64,000 nt of DNA from Paenibacillus sp. FSL R7-0204 (GCF_038002225.1 NZ_JBBOCA010000001.1:2418001-2482000), one strand, 5' to 3'. Counted from the stretch's first letter, positions 1-9,630 are shown. The notes: generated by a model not told the origin, from the letters alone. Made by a program: numbers and translations.

Positions 1-701
1 GTTTTGGCAAGCTGCTGCCGGTTGAAGGTATCCAGCGGCGTCTTAGTGGAGCTTAGCTTCAGCGGGCTGCTCATATGCTGGTCCAGGAACTCTGTATAGC
101 TGCTGCCGGTTACCTGCTCAATCATCAGTTCCAGCAGTTGAAAGCCGTCATTGCAGTATACGGAATAGGCTCCCGGATCGGATTTGAGCCGCTCAGACTG
201 AAGCCTTGTCAGCAGGTCATCATGATTCTGTGTATCGCTATCATCCATCAGAATGCTGTTCCCGTAGTGGCTGCCATACAGGCCCGAGGAATGGTTCATT
301 AACATGCGCGGTGTAATCTTCTTGTAGCGCTCGTCGGCCATCTTGAACTGCGGCAGATACGTAGTCAGCGGCTGATCAATGTCAATGATCTGATCTTCGG
401 CAAGCATCATCGTGGCTGCGGAGACATGCATTTTGCTGACTGAGCCGATGCCGAACATCGTATCCTTCGTGATGGGGGTCCCGGCTGCCTGATCGGACAG
501 ACCGAAGCCGCCGGACACCGTAATTTTACCTTGATCCCTGATAGCATACTGCATGCCGCTTACCCCGTAATCGGATACGATCTTCGAGCCCAGCAGGCGG
601 GCTGTTGCTTGCACCGGGCTCTCCTTCTCCTGCGCAGACACCTGGGCTGCGGGGATCACCAGCATGGCCGCCAGTACGACTGAAGTTAACTTGTTCATCA
701 T
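1..701 (-). CDS. Secreted serine hydrolase, beta-lactamase/PBP family (partial)
   Basis: The gene runs off the left edge, so only about the first 233 residues are visible. It starts at ATG 701 behind an AGGAGG ribosome site; a second ATG follows directly. Residues 1-23 form a signal peptide ending VSA-QE, so the product is exported. The Ser-x-x-Lys catalytic motif of class C beta-lactamase-like hydrolases is seen as SVSK at residues 87-90. The Tyr-x-Asn motif is YCN at residues 182-184, and NHSSGL at 136-141 is typical of this family. Members include D-aminopeptidases, esterases and PBP4-like enzymes, so the substrate cannot be told from sequence. The distal K-T-G-like motif would lie outside the window. 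It is transcribed away from its neighbours and shows no link to them. Confidence 0.85.
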   Translation of the reverse strand, partial: MMNKLTSVVLAAMLVIPAAQVSAQEKESPVQATARLLGSKIVSDYGVSGMQYAIRDQGKITVSGGFGLSDQAAGTPITKDTMFGIGSVSKMHVSAATMMLAEDQIIDIDQPLTTYLPQFKMADERYKKITPRMLMNHSSGLYGSHYGNSILMDDSDTQNHDDLLTRLQSERLKSDPGAYSVYCNDGFQLLELMIEQVTGSSYTEFLDQHMSSPLKLSSTKTPLDTFNRQQLAK

Positions 702-879
702 GAATTCCTCCTCTTGTGTCTCTTGGGTACTCTTCCTGAAGTTATCATACAGGCAGAAGAGAGGAGCGTGGCCGAATAACCCTGAAACGTTAATAACGAT
801 CCCTTAACGTAGAAACTTAGATTAAAAGGCACAAAAAACGGTAACAAAAAGTGAAAGAAGCGGAGGGGAAATTTGGAAC

Positions 880-990
880 TGAAGGAGCGGTAGCGACCGC
901 CTGAAAGCTTTCCGCAGGAAAGCTCGCATCGTAAGCATATGCTTGGTTTGGATTTCTACCGCTAAGAGCGGTCCAATCAGGAAATCCAAA
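880..990. repeat. Structured intergenic element with three inverted repeats
   Basis: The 354-base gap 702-1055 holds no convincing gene. Inside it lie three stem-forming repeats close together: GCGGT/ACCGC at 887-900, AGCTTTCC-GCA-GGAAAGCT at 906-924, and a nested pair at 950-987. In the nested pair GGATTTC and GAAATCC enclose ACCGCT-AAG-AGCGGT. No run of T follows, so simple termination is unlikely. The density of stems suggests a dispersed, palindrome-rich intergenic repeat, but copy number elsewhere cannot be judged from this window. Confidence 0.45.
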
Positions 991-1055
991 TACAACAGCG
1001 GCCGGAAGTCCAAATGTTCACCGCAGTGACGGCGAAACTTAATGTTTAGTGCATT

Positions 1056-2357
1056 TTATATAGAAGCTTCGCGTGAGAAGGGGAGGACCACCATATTGTT
1101 GAATTCCCGATGCCCGGCCTCAATCGTCATATTGCCGCCGTACTTCTCACAGATTCTGGAGATATTGGTCAGGCCGATACCGTGGTATTCCGGGTCCGGC
1201 TTCCGGCTCTGCAAAGAGGTAGTCTCCGGGACGGTATGATTCAGGATGCGGATGAACAGCGCGGATTCACTGGAGTGCATCTGGATCAGAATGTAGCGGT
1301 CCTCGGCGAGCCGTACTTTTTTGGAGGCTTCAATGGCATTGTCCAGCATGTTGCCCAGCACAACGCACAGGTCATAACGGTCGATGTGAAGCTCACCAGG
1401 CAGCAGCTTAAGCCGGGTATCGATCCGGATGCCGTTCGCTTGTCCGATATTCAGCGTGTTCGTGACCAGCGCATCCACCGCCAGATGGCCGGTGTTGACC
1501 CGCTGATAGGCATCCCCTACCTTATTCTGCGTAAGCTTGATATGCTCCAGAGCCGCGGCCGGATCATCCCGCCGGATACACTCTTCAATGTAGAGGAACT
1601 GCTGATGGGTATCGTGGATGATTCTTTTAATCGACTTGAAGCTGTGCACCGTCTTCTCATAGTTGGCGTCCTGATAGTTCATCTGGTGCTGGAGCTGGGC
1701 GTTCTCATGCATGAACTGGAACTTATCCGTTATCGTATCGAAGATATAGACGATCATCACATTCAGGAACAGGAAGCCGAGAATCGCAAAGAAATAATAG
1801 AAATCCTTCGTGTTGTTCACCGTAAGGACGTTGATCTGATAGGTGCTGATAAGCGGGACGAGCAGGAACATCACATAATACCGGTAGGGCAGGGAGACGC
1901 TTCGCCGCTTGGAGATCAGCCGAATGATCTGAATGACAGGGAACATAATAATGCAGCTCAGGATCAGCCCCTTGATGAAAGCCGGCCGGTCAATCCCCGC
2001 ACCTGAGTTCATGCTGGTATAGTCAACCGAATCTATCATTGAGAAAATATACAGCGACATAAAGCTGACCACCGTCATCAGCACAGCGTACAGCAGGGAG
2101 AAGATCACCTGAGTCTTCATCTCCACCTTATAGGCTTGCGCCATACTGAAGATCATCAGCAGAGCTATGCCGGAGGAGAAGAGAGGGGACAGCGGGGTGA
2201 CCAGATAGAGGAAGCAGAGTATCCCGTAGATGAGGAAGTACATGATCCGGTTAGGCTTCCTGGCGGACTTATCAAATACGGAGGCAAAGAAGAATTGGGT
2301 CTGAAAGCACATCACCAGTACGACACAGACGACAAGGGTCAGATTATAGTGAGTCAT
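1056..2357 (-). CDS. GHKL-domain sensor histidine kinase (AgrC-like)
   Basis: This 433-residue membrane kinase has about six hydrophobic segments in residues 5-210. A dimerisation/phosphoacceptor helix follows (around residues 215-270, with HSFKSIKRIIHDTHQQ), and then a GHKL ATPase domain. The N-box is seen as NMLDNAIEASKK and the G-box as GIGLTNI. AgrC-type kinases sense peptides or other surface signals and phosphorylate a LytTR regulator. The start ATG 2357 lies inside the upstream regulator gene (14-base overlap), so the two are probably translated together. No agrB or agrD-like peptide gene is visible nearby, so the signal is unknown. The gene is second in its operon. Confidence 0.88.
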   Translation of the reverse strand: MTHYNLTLVVCVVLVMCFQTQFFFASVFDKSARKPNRIMYFLIYGILCFLYLVTPLSPLFSSGIALLMIFSMAQAYKVEMKTQVIFSLLYAVLMTVVSFMSLYIFSMIDSVDYTSMNSGAGIDRPAFIKGLILSCIIMFPVIQIIRLISKRRSVSLPYRYYVMFLLVPLISTYQINVLTVNNTKDFYYFFAILGFLFLNVMIVYIFDTITDKFQFMHENAQLQHQMNYQDANYEKTVHSFKSIKRIIHDTHQQFLYIEECIRRDDPAAALEHIKLTQNKVGDAYQRVNTGHLAVDALVTNTLNIGQANGIRIDTRLKLLPGELHIDRYDLCVVLGNMLDNAIEASKKVRLAEDRYILIQMHSSESALFIRILNHTVPETTSLQSRKPDPEYHGIGLTNISRICEKYGGNMTIEAGHREFNNMVVLPFSREASI

Positions 2358-3099
2358 AGGAGCTGCCCTTCATGATCATGAATTTGGTGTAGAAGTCCTT
2401 AACCTCTTTGATTTTGGACCGGCCGATGGGGAACTTCTGCCCGCCCGACATCAGCACGGAGCCGCCCGCGAACTTGTGGACATGCAGCAGGTTGATAATA
2501 ATCGAACGGTGGATGTGCAGGAAATGGCTGTCCCGCAGTGCTGAAGCGTACTCTGCAATAATTCCTCTGGTCTCATAGATTCCTGTGGTGGTAATCACAT
2601 TCAGCTTGCTCTTGACCGTCAGGCTCTTGGCCGCCTCAATCCCGATAATATCATCATGCCGCAAGACAACCTCCTCATACCCGGACTTGATGACCATGAA
2701 CTTCTTATCCTGGGCCTGGAAGTAATCACACAGCTTAAGAATCTTCTCCTCCAGGAGCTGCGGGGCGACCGGCTTGATCAGATACTGGAAGGTAATCACG
2801 TCGAAGCTCTCCACCATATATTCAGGGTAGCTGGTCAGGAAGATAATCTGTTCGTCAAAATGCTTCCAGCTTCTGAGCCGGTGCGCCGTCTGAATCCCGT
2901 TCATGCCGCCCATCTCCACATCCAGAATCAGGATATGGAAGGGGGCTCCGCCCCGTTCATAGTGGGAGATTAAGTCCTCTCCTGAAGGAAACAGCTCAAT
3001 TTCAAATTCGGTATCCGTCTTAACGGATAAGCCGACCAGAATCCTCTTCACCAGCTCCCGCTGCTGTTCTTCATCCTCACATACCGCTACTCGATACAT
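2344..3099 (-). CDS. LytTR-family response regulator (AgrA-like)
   Basis: A 251-residue two-domain regulator. The receiver domain (about 1-120) shows the acidic pair E8/D9, the phosphoacceptor Asp60 in LILDVEMGG, and the conserved Lys in LIKPVA. The C-terminal LytTR DNA-binding domain (about 145-240) contains FLHIHRSIIINLLHV and the typical basic tail region. It starts at ATG 3099 after a GGGGGG-rich ribosome site and overlaps the kinase gene by 14 bases. It should bind paired direct repeats upstream of its targets when phosphorylated; those targets are not evident here. Confidence 0.9.
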   Translation of the reverse strand: MYRVAVCEDEEQQRELVKRILVGLSVKTDTEFEIELFPSGEDLISHYERGGAPFHILILDVEMGGMNGIQTAHRLRSWKHFDEQIIFLTSYPEYMVESFDVITFQYLIKPVAPQLLEEKILKLCDYFQAQDKKFMVIKSGYEEVVLRHDDIIGIEAAKSLTVKSKLNVITTTGIYETRGIIAEYASALRDSHFLHIHRSIIINLLHVHKFAGGSVLMSGGQKFPIGRSKIKEVKDFYTKFMIMKGSSYDSL

Positions 3100-3141
3100 C
3101 CAAGTGCCCCCCTTTATTCAGGCGCACGGCCTAAGTGGATA

Positions 3142-3167
3142 GTTGTACACAACATTATATAGTATGG
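3142..3167 (-). promoter_or_regulatory. -10 box and inverted repeat upstream of the LytTR/GHKL operon
   Basis: Reading the minus strand, a perfect TATAAT lies about 60 bases upstream of the regulator start. It is followed at once by the inverted repeat GTTGT-AC-ACAAC (3142-3153), which would overlap the transcription start. No good -35 box is seen, which would suit a promoter needing an activator. The repeat is a candidate operator. Confidence 0.4.
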
Positions 3168-3248
3168 TCAGAGAAATGAGCAGAACAGGGGATCAAACGC
3201 AGAAGTTAATCCCTGGACTGCACAAGCGGAGTGCTGAACATCCGGAGA

Positions 3249-3659
3249 TCAAGGCGAACGCTTCGCTTTTACGAGGGGCGTACCGCCCGCTCCGCCGGGA
3301 TAAGCACCGGCTATTCGAAATTCCTGCGTAGCGGAGAGCCGCTTATGCGCAGTTCCGGCAGGCAGCACCACAACGTCCCCGGCCTTAACGTCGGCTGTGT
3401 ACCCGGCATCTCCGCCAAGCTGGAGCCTGGCGCTGCCGGAGATCACACCCAGCACCTCATGCGCGTTGCTGTGATAGTGGTGGTAAGGGAAGACGCCGTT
3501 CACCCAGCTGTTCAGCCAGCCGTTGGCATTGAAGATCTGTTCGGTGTCTTCCGGGTGGTCCCGGAGAACCCCTTTATAAAGCAGGACGGGAAGCTGCGGA
3601 TTGTTCGGCAGCAGATCGTCCGCCTGGAAGCTGAAGGTAATAATAGATTCGTCTGGCAC
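3249..3659 (-). CDS. Cupin-domain protein (YjlB-like)
   Basis: A 136-residue single-domain protein with the cupin metal site: [12 protein letters not shown] (His-x-His with Glu) around residues 60-71 and a second His in [10 protein letters not shown] near residue 102. The length and the opening IPNN-like stretch ([15 protein letters not shown]) resemble B. subtilis YjlB, whose role is undefined. I place the start at GTG 3659, about ten bases after GGAG; ATG codons just upstream are out of frame. It is a monocistronic gene on the minus strand, pointing towards the regulator operon. The substrate is unknown. Confidence 0.78.
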   Translation of the reverse strand: MPDESIITFSFQADDLLPNNPQLPVLLYKGVLRDHPEDTEQIFNANGWLNSWVNGVFPYHHYHSNAHEVLGVISGSARLQLGGDAGYTADVKAGDVVVLPAGTAHKRLSATQEFRIAGAYPGGAGGTPLVKAKRSP

Positions 3660-3849
3660 AGCTCATCATCTCCATGGTGTGGGATTAGTAAAGCTCTAAA
3701 GAAATTACACATAATGAGCGGTCGCTGTATTTACTTGATATTATTACCCTAACCAGCGGCTCAACCAGACAACATTCGGGTAATTTACGGCATACAGTGT
3801 AATATAACAATATTCCTGTTGTAGATGGCTGTGAAAGGGAGGAATCATT

Positions 3850-5034
3850 GTGAAATTCAAAAGTAAAATAGGTTCGCTGCTGGCTGCTGCAGTTCTGCTG
3901 CCTGCCATCCTGCTGCCGCCGGGAGCTGGGGCTGCTCCGGCACAGGCGAAGGCTGCATCGGCCGGGACAGTGGCTGCTGCCGCTTCAGCAACACCGAGTC
4001 CGGTGACGAACGGCCAGGTGCCGCTCACAGGGGCGATCAATGGCAATCTGCCGATCCATATGTCCATCAAGGTGGAGAGCGGCGGCAAGCTGACCGGCAG
4101 TTATTATTATGACAAATACAAACAGACGATCAGGCTCACCGGCAATGTCAACGGCAAAATCGCGCATATGTATGAGTATGACGCCAAAGGCAAGGAGACC
4201 GGCCATTTCCAGGGCTGGTGGATTCCCGGCACCGGCTTCGCCGGGGTATGGAGCAACCCGGACGGTACCCGGCAGCTGCCGGTTGAAGCGCTGACGAGCG
4301 CAGCGGCAGCGGGTCTCAAGGTTCCTAAGGCTGCCGATTGGAGCGGGGAATGGTATATGGCAAGTAATTCGCCCTTCTATGGATCTTATGTGGAATTCAG
4401 CAATGTGAAGAGCGATAAGCTGGTCTTCTCTATGGATGCCTATGATGGAGCCCATTCCGGCCAGCTGTATGAAGAGTCGGCAGTAGTCCGCAAACGGATG
4501 GCCGTCTATAAGGAAGAGGACGGTTCGGTAGTCTTTTTCTATCTGCTGAACGGCAATCTGTATGTAACCAGCCCTTCGCCGGTGTATTCCGCCGGAGCAG
4601 ACGTAACCTACACCGGAGAATATGTGAGAGGTCCGTACGATGAGAAGGTCTACACGCTGAAGGACACTGGCGTCTTCAAGACGACGGCGGAAGACAAGGC
4701 CTTTCGTAAGGTGGTAGGGGAGGATTATGATCTGTTCCTGTACAGTATGCAGCTTCTGGATGAGCCGAAGGATTCGGATGGCCTGGGTGCGAGAGTGGTG
4801 CAGGGCGGTGTGCGGGGGCTGTATACCCTGAGCGAAGCCATCATCATGTATGATAAGCAGGGCCATTTCTGGGCGGCTGCGCTCGATTCGGATGAAGCCT
4901 CGGATTCGGACGAGGTTCCCGAGACCTTCGTGCGGTTCTATACCAATGTTCCGGGCACCAGCAAGCTGCCGAAGACTATTACGAAATGGATGGAGGATTT
5001 TCCCGATTACACAGTGGTCTACATGAATTTCTAA
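3850..5034 (+). CDS. Secreted protein of unknown function
   Basis: A 394-residue protein starting at GTG 3850 behind GGGAGG. Residues 1-33 form a signal peptide (a Lys-rich start, a long Leu/Ala core, then AGAAPAQA). Residues 50-140 have a beta-rich pattern (KLTGSYYYDKYKQTIRLTG) like small calycin-type modules that describe cell-wall or lipid binding proteins, but I cannot assign a family. The C-terminal half has no cysteine cluster or catalytic motif that I recognise. It stands alone between divergent or convergent genes and ends near a strong hairpin at 5240-5284. No function is proposed. Confidence 0.75.
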   Translation: MKFKSKIGSLLAAAVLLPAILLPPGAGAAPAQAKAASAGTVAAAASATPSPVTNGQVPLTGAINGNLPIHMSIKVESGGKLTGSYYYDKYKQTIRLTGNVNGKIAHMYEYDAKGKETGHFQGWWIPGTGFAGVWSNPDGTRQLPVEALTSAAAAGLKVPKAADWSGEWYMASNSPFYGSYVEFSNVKSDKLVFSMDAYDGAHSGQLYEESAVVRKRMAVYKEEDGSVVFFYLLNGNLYVTSPSPVYSAGADVTYTGEYVRGPYDEKVYTLKDTGVFKTTAEDKAFRKVVGEDYDLFLYSMQLLDEPKDSDGLGARVVQGGVRGLYTLSEAIIMYDKQGHFWAAALDSDEASDSDEVPETFVRFYTNVPGTSKLPKTITKWMEDFPDYTVVYMNF

Positions 5035-5239
5035 ACCTTGCGGCAGAGCGTTTTAACTTTTTCATAACGGGTACATTGAAAGAGTGAGGGTCCGTTTGGC
5101 ATGGGTAGCTACTGCACGAGAATCAGTGTACACAGGTTATGTCAGCGGAATCGCATGTCCTGCAGCTTTTCACTGAAAGGACGGGACAGCGCGCATGCGC
5201 AGGTCCTGCCGCTATAATGGAAGCTGCGGGTGCAACAAG

Positions 5240-5284
5240 AAACGGTATGCCTAACCCCTGACCGGGGGGCGGCATACCGTTTTT
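5240..5284. terminator. Bidirectional intrinsic terminator
   Basis: AAACGGTATGCC (5240-5251) pairs with GGCATACCGTTT (5271-5282), with T residues on the plus strand and a T-rich run on the other side. It lies between the converging secreted-protein gene and the BTAD regulator gene and can serve both. Confidence 0.8.
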
Positions 5285-5321
5285 GCATGGATTCTGTTAT
5301 AGCCGGAGTTCCGGCATGGAA

Positions 5322-6455
5322 TCAAGTATATAACCGCTTCCAGTTCGCGTACCAGCGCTCCGTTTTGGCAGAGGGCTTCAGCTTCAGGTCCCGCCAGAGC
5401 AGGCTGCGCAGCTTCTCGTACTGCTCCTGCACGAAGCTAAGCTCACCCAGCCGGTTGTAGAATTCCATGAGTGCCAGATAACCCGGTTCGTGGTAGGGAT
5501 GCAGCTCCACAATCCGTTGATAGGTGTTGACGGCCTTGGTGATATTATCCTTGACGGTATAATAATCGGCCAGCTCTGTGGCATGCTGGAGGGAGAGGTT
5601 CCTCAGCCGTTGCCGTTCACTCTCTGCCCACAGGTACTCGTAATCCCCCAGATAATCGCCGGTATAGAGCTTGAGCAGCTCTTCATGCTCCACGGCGTTA
5701 TAATCATCCACCGGGTCCAGGGAGACGATTCCCTCCTCCCATAGAACCGCATCGATCTGCGCATCGCCGCTCTCCAGCATATACCCTTCACCCACGCTCG
5801 CATTGCTAATCACAAGACCGATCTCTGCCCGCTTCAACGATTGCCTGATCTGGTAGATGGCCGTGTACAGGTGGGTAGAGGCACGCTTGAACGAGACCTC
5901 TGGCCAGAGCAGCTCGACCAGCTTGTCCTTGACGACGATCCGGTCATGATGATATAGCAGGAAGGCGAACAGCTCCTGGGCTTTGGAGGTCCGCCAGCGG
6001 AAATCCCGGATAGGTACGCCTCCCCGTTCGAACTGAATCGCATTGAAGCAGCGTATCAGCAGCGTGTCTGGCTTGTCCGTCTCTTCCTGGTTGACCTTTC
6101 GGCTCCTGATCCGCTGGAGGGTCCGGCTCAGCCGTTCCCTGGAGACCGGCTTGAGCAGGTAATCCTGCGCGCTGACCTCGAAGGCTTCCAGCGCGAAGGT
6201 GTTATGGGCGGAGACGAATACAACGGCGGAGCCGGGACAGCACTCCTCAAGCTGCTTCGCAGTCTCCATGCCGTTCATTCCCGGCATATCAATATCGAGA
6301 AAGACAATATCTGCCTCCCAGCCGGACGCTTCGCTTAAGGCCAGCAGAGGATTGGTATAGGTTGCCGTTACAATGGTCGAGCCCAGCGCCCTGAGCGTGG
6401 ATTCCAGCTGAATCAGGGCGAGTCGTTCATCATCGATCAGCACTACCCGAAGCAT
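5322..6455 (-). CDS. Response regulator with receiver, winged-helix and BTAD domains
   Basis: A 377-residue regulator. The start at ATG 6455 is set by a perfect AGGAGGTG site eight bases upstream. The receiver domain (1-120) has acidic residues D8/D9, phosphoacceptor Asp54 in FLDIDMPGMNG, and Lys in YLLKPVS. A DNA-binding winged helix of the OmpR/SARP type follows (about 150-230: FAFLLYHHDRIVVKDKLVELLWP). A bacterial transcriptional activation domain with helical repeats (about 250-375) ends the protein. It is the likely partner of the hybrid kinase just upstream, whose gene ends 43 bases before this start; both would be cotranscribed. The target genes are unknown. Confidence 0.88.
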   Translation of the reverse strand: MLRVVLIDDERLALIQLESTLRALGSTIVTATYTNPLLALSEASGWEADIVFLDIDMPGMNGMETAKQLEECCPGSAVVFVSAHNTFALEAFEVSAQDYLLKPVSRERLSRTLQRIRSRKVNQEETDKPDTLLIRCFNAIQFERGGVPIRDFRWRTSKAQELFAFLLYHHDRIVVKDKLVELLWPEVSFKRASTHLYTAIYQIRQSLKRAEIGLVISNASVGEGYMLESGDAQIDAVLWEEGIVSLDPVDDYNAVEHEELLKLYTGDYLGDYEYLWAESERQRLRNLSLQHATELADYYTVKDNITKAVNTYQRIVELHPYHEPGYLALMEFYNRLGELSFVQEQYEKLRSLLWRDLKLKPSAKTERWYANWKRLYT

Positions 6456-6498
6456 TGTAGCACCTCCTTGTACAGGATATAGCGGCTGGAGGAAGGGT

Positions 6499-9400
6499 TC
6501 ACTCCACACGCCGGAGCGGAATCATAAAGGAGACGGTGGTTCCAAAGCCGGAGCGGCTCTGAATGGACAAGCCTTGCCCGTAGCGTTCAATCAGCCTCCG
6601 GTTCGTATTCCAGATCCCGATACCAGAGTTCTTGTCTGTGTGCTTCATCAGCAGGCGGTCAATCTGCGCCTGCTCCATGCCTTTGCCATTGTCCTGCACC
6701 GTAAGCCGGACCTGCTCCTCCTCCTCTTCAATGCGGATAGTCAGTAGGCCGCCCTCTATAAGACTGAGCAGCCCGTGACGGACGGCATTCTCGACCAGTG
6801 GCTGCAAGATCAGCGGGGGAACCCGCAGCAGTCCGGTATAATTCCGCTCCCACTTGACCTCCAGTCGTTCGCCGAACCGCACCTGCTCGATATATAAATA
6901 GGCTTCTACCAGCGATAGCTCCTGCTTCAAATGAACCAATGTACCGGTATTCATCAGATCGAAGCTTGAGCGCAGATAGGCGGAGAAGGCCTCAATGAGC
7001 TGCTGCATCTGGCAGATATCAATGGTGCTGAGTGTGGCGATAGAGTTCAGGGCGTTGAACAGGAAGTGAGGGCGGATCTGAGCCTGAAGGTAAGCGATCT
7101 CCAGCCGCAGGCTGTGGTCAATAGTTTGCTTCAGCCGCGCCAGTCCGGTAACCCTGTATTTCAATTCCAGGCTGTCAACCGGCTTGGTCACATAATCATT
7201 CGCCCCTTGCTGAAATCCGTAGTAGATCTCCTCGCGCATAGCCCGGGCCGTCAGCAGCAGCACCGGCAACTCCGACACCGGATACCGCTCCCTTACCCGG
7301 CGGGTCAGCTCATAGCCGGACATCCCGGGCATCATCACATCGGTAATGAGCAGATCCCAGGATTCCTCCTCCAGCCGCATCAAGGCTTCCTGTCCGCTTA
7401 ACACAGAGGTCACCTGATAGATATCTTCATGCAAAATGGTCGAGAGCACCCGCAGATTAACGGGGTCGTCGTCAACGGCCAAAATCTTCAGTACGGCTTC
7501 ATCCGTATCGAAGCCGGAGGGGGACGGTGGTACCCCCGACAGGAATGGTTCTTCGTCCTTATTACGCAGACGGATACTCCAGTCGGTGGATGCAGTACCC
7601 AGGGCTTCCACCGTTTCCGCTGCTTCTGCCCTGCCGAACCGCTCATCTATGCAGAAGGCTTCGTGCGCCAGCGGCAGGGAGAAGCGGAAGACCGAGCCTT
7701 CCCCAAGCCTGGACTCCACGGTCAGGCTCCCCCCGTGCAGCTCCACCAGCTGACGGGTAATGCTAAGACCTAGACCCAGGCCGCCATGGTCCTGTCCGCC
7801 AGCCTGTTCATAAGGGAGGAAGATGCGTGCGAGAGCTTCTTCCTCCATCCCCGCTCCGGTGTCGGCCACGCTGACCAGCATCTGCCCGTCCGCTTCTTCG
7901 GCAGTCACATGGATGCTGCCATTCTCTGTCCATTTCACTGCATTATGTACCAAATTGAAGAGGATCTGAATCAGCCGCTTCTCATCGGCCCACACACGCG
8001 GCAGCGAAGCGGAGGCGCTTACATGAAGTGTCAGGCTCTTGCCGTCCGTTAAGTAACGGAGCATGTCCATCACTCCGGTGGCGATTATATGGATGGACAG
8101 CGGGGCAGGATGGAGGACCATCCGGTTCTCCCGCAGCAGGGTGAGATCCAGCAGATCATCCAGCAGCTGTGACATTTGGCGCCCGATCCGCACAATTAGC
8201 TCCAGGTCTCCGGCGTCTTCTTCCGGAGAAGCTGTCCGCTTCTTGTCGTATTCCGACTGGGCAATGCTCATCATGCCGTGCAGCGGAGTCCGCAGCTCAT
8301 GCGAGGTATTCATCAGGAACCGGTCCTTCTGCTTGTCCGCTTGCACCAGCTGTTCATAGAGCAGCCTGTTCTCGTTGGACCGTCGGATATATTGCTTCAG
8401 GGCATAGGAGGAGAATCCAATGATCGCAGCAAGAATATCAATCGGATAGAACGGAAGGTTCTTGTGATAATTATTCACTGTAGCTCCCCAGACCACACCC
8501 GAGATTAGACAGCAGGCGGTGAAGGTCAGGAAGGCGACATCTTTTTTGCGCTGATAGACCATCCTTGCGAAGACAACGAACATCCAGCAGGGCGGAATCA
8601 TATACAGCAGATTGAAGAAGAGGATGGCTTGGGTTAAGGCGATATGTATAGGCAATACAGATAAGCCAAGCGTGTACACAGCAAGAAGGAATCTATACAT
8701 CTTAAATCCGCGGCCGGATGCCGGGGTTCCATAGAACCTGTAAGTCAGCAGCAGCATGAAATAGACCATCCATAGATAAGACAGCATCTTGAGCTTGATC
8801 CCCCAGCTATAGCCAAGCGGCAGCACAATATATAACAGAAGATCATTATCTGCGCCAACAGAGACGGCAATTGTGACCAGCATAAGGGCAAACAGCAGCA
8901 GGGGCCAGCTCTTCCGGGACAACAGATACAGGATGAAGACGTACAGCGCATGAAGGAGGAGAATAACAATGGTGGTCAATTGAAAAGCAGAGGAATACCA
9001 CTGCTCTTTGATAATAGAGGATTGTGCGCCAAGACGGATGGAATAGGAGATTCCGCCTTTCTCCATATGATCGAAATTGGCGGCTTGAACCAGAACGAGC
9101 ATCTCCTGTGTCCCTTCAGGCAAGAGGTAGTCAACGGTATAGGGAACCGCTTTGGGCTTGTACAGCTCCTTGTCAGCAGCCGGCTGACCCATGGTCCACA
9201 GGACACGGCCATTGACCTCAATCCGGGAAGAAGCCTGGATCTGCTGGACCCAGAGGGTATAAGGCTCATCCAGCGGCTGATCGACCAGAATGCGGAGGGC
9301 AAATGTGCCATAGCCCAAAGAGGATCCGGACAAGTAATCCTTCCAGTTGCCAGGCACCTCTACAGGGACAACGGCTCCGGCGGCGCCTGAGCGGATATCG

Positions 9401-9630
9401 CTTTCGCTGACCAGTCGGTTCGGATAAAAGTCCCATGTCCCGTCGAGAACAAACGAATGGGCACTCTTGAAGGTCCAGCCGCGCAGATCAAGCACGCCTG
9501 CATCCGCACTGGGCTGCTCCGGCAAGGCAAAAATCTGCTGCCATACCCTTTGCATGCCTAACAACAGGGAGATATATATAACCACTAAGGTCAGATGTTT
9601 TAGATAATATCTGGAATTTTTATTCATCAT
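6499..9630 (-). CDS. Hybrid sensor kinase: jellyroll sensor, 7TM, two kinase modules, receiver
   Basis: A 1043-residue membrane protein. After TM1 (about 12-27) comes an extracellular beta-jellyroll of the 7TMR-DISM type (about 45-205, FVLDGTWDFYP and VPGNWKDY). Seven or so membrane helices follow (about 212-415). A first kinase core comes next: HisKA with His444 in SHELRTPLHG, N-box Asn563 and GLGLGLSI. A receiver domain (about 714-830) has Asp764 in LITDVMMPG. The protein ends with a second, LytS-type kinase core with His855 in IRPHFLFNALNS and an ATPase domain (LVENAVRHG, GIGIWN). It starts at ATG 9630 with no clear ribosome site. It should sense a carbohydrate-like or surface ligand and signal to the downstream BTAD regulator. 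Confidence 0.9.
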   Translation of the reverse strand: MMNKNSRYYLKHLTLVVIYISLLLGMQRVWQQIFALPEQPSADAGVLDLRGWTFKSAHSFVLDGTWDFYPNRLVSESDIRSGAAGAVVPVEVPGNWKDYLSGSSLGYGTFALRILVDQPLDEPYTLWVQQIQASSRIEVNGRVLWTMGQPAADKELYKPKAVPYTVDYLLPEGTQEMLVLVQAANFDHMEKGGISYSIRLGAQSSIIKEQWYSSAFQLTTIVILLLHALYVFILYLLSRKSWPLLLFALMLVTIAVSVGADNDLLLYIVLPLGYSWGIKLKMLSYLWMVYFMLLLTYRFYGTPASGRGFKMYRFLLAVYTLGLSVLPIHIALTQAILFFNLLYMIPPCWMFVVFARMVYQRKKDVAFLTFTACCLISGVVWGATVNNYHKNLPFYPIDILAAIIGFSSYALKQYIRRSNENRLLYEQLVQADKQKDRFLMNTSHELRTPLHGMMSIAQSEYDKKRTASPEEDAGDLELIVRIGRQMSQLLDDLLDLTLLRENRMVLHPAPLSIHIIATGVMDMLRYLTDGKSLTLHVSASASLPRVWADEKRLIQILFNLVHNAVKWTENGSIHVTAEEADGQMLVSVADTGAGMEEEALARIFLPYEQAGGQDHGGLGLGLSITRQLVELHGGSLTVESRLGEGSVFRFSLPLAHEAFCIDERFGRAEAAETVEALGTASTDWSIRLRNKDEEPFLSGVPPSPSGFDTDEAVLKILAVDDDPVNLRVLSTILHEDIYQVTSVLSGQEALMRLEEESWDLLITDVMMPGMSGYELTRRVRERYPVSELPVLLLTARAMREEIYYGFQQGANDYVTKPVDSLELKYRVTGLARLKQTIDHSLRLEIAYLQAQIRPHFLFNALNSIATLSTIDICQMQQLIEAFSAYLRSSFDLMNTGTLVHLKQELSLVEAYLYIEQVRFGERLEVKWERNYTGLLRVPPLILQPLVENAVRHGLLSLIEGGLLTIRIEEEEEQVRLTVQDNGKGMEQAQIDRLLMKHTDKNSGIGIWNTNRRLIERYGQGLSIQSRSGFGTTVSFMIPLRRVE

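Noticed and set aside
822..1013. Short minus-strand open frame of 63 codons in the first intergenic gap
   Set aside because: No ribosome site; it covers the palindromic element and has the composition of intergenic sequence.
1110..2006. A 298-codon plus-strand frame opposite the GHKL kinase
   Set aside because: The opposite strand carries clear kinase motifs and overlaps its partner gene; this frame has no ribosome site or recognisable domain.
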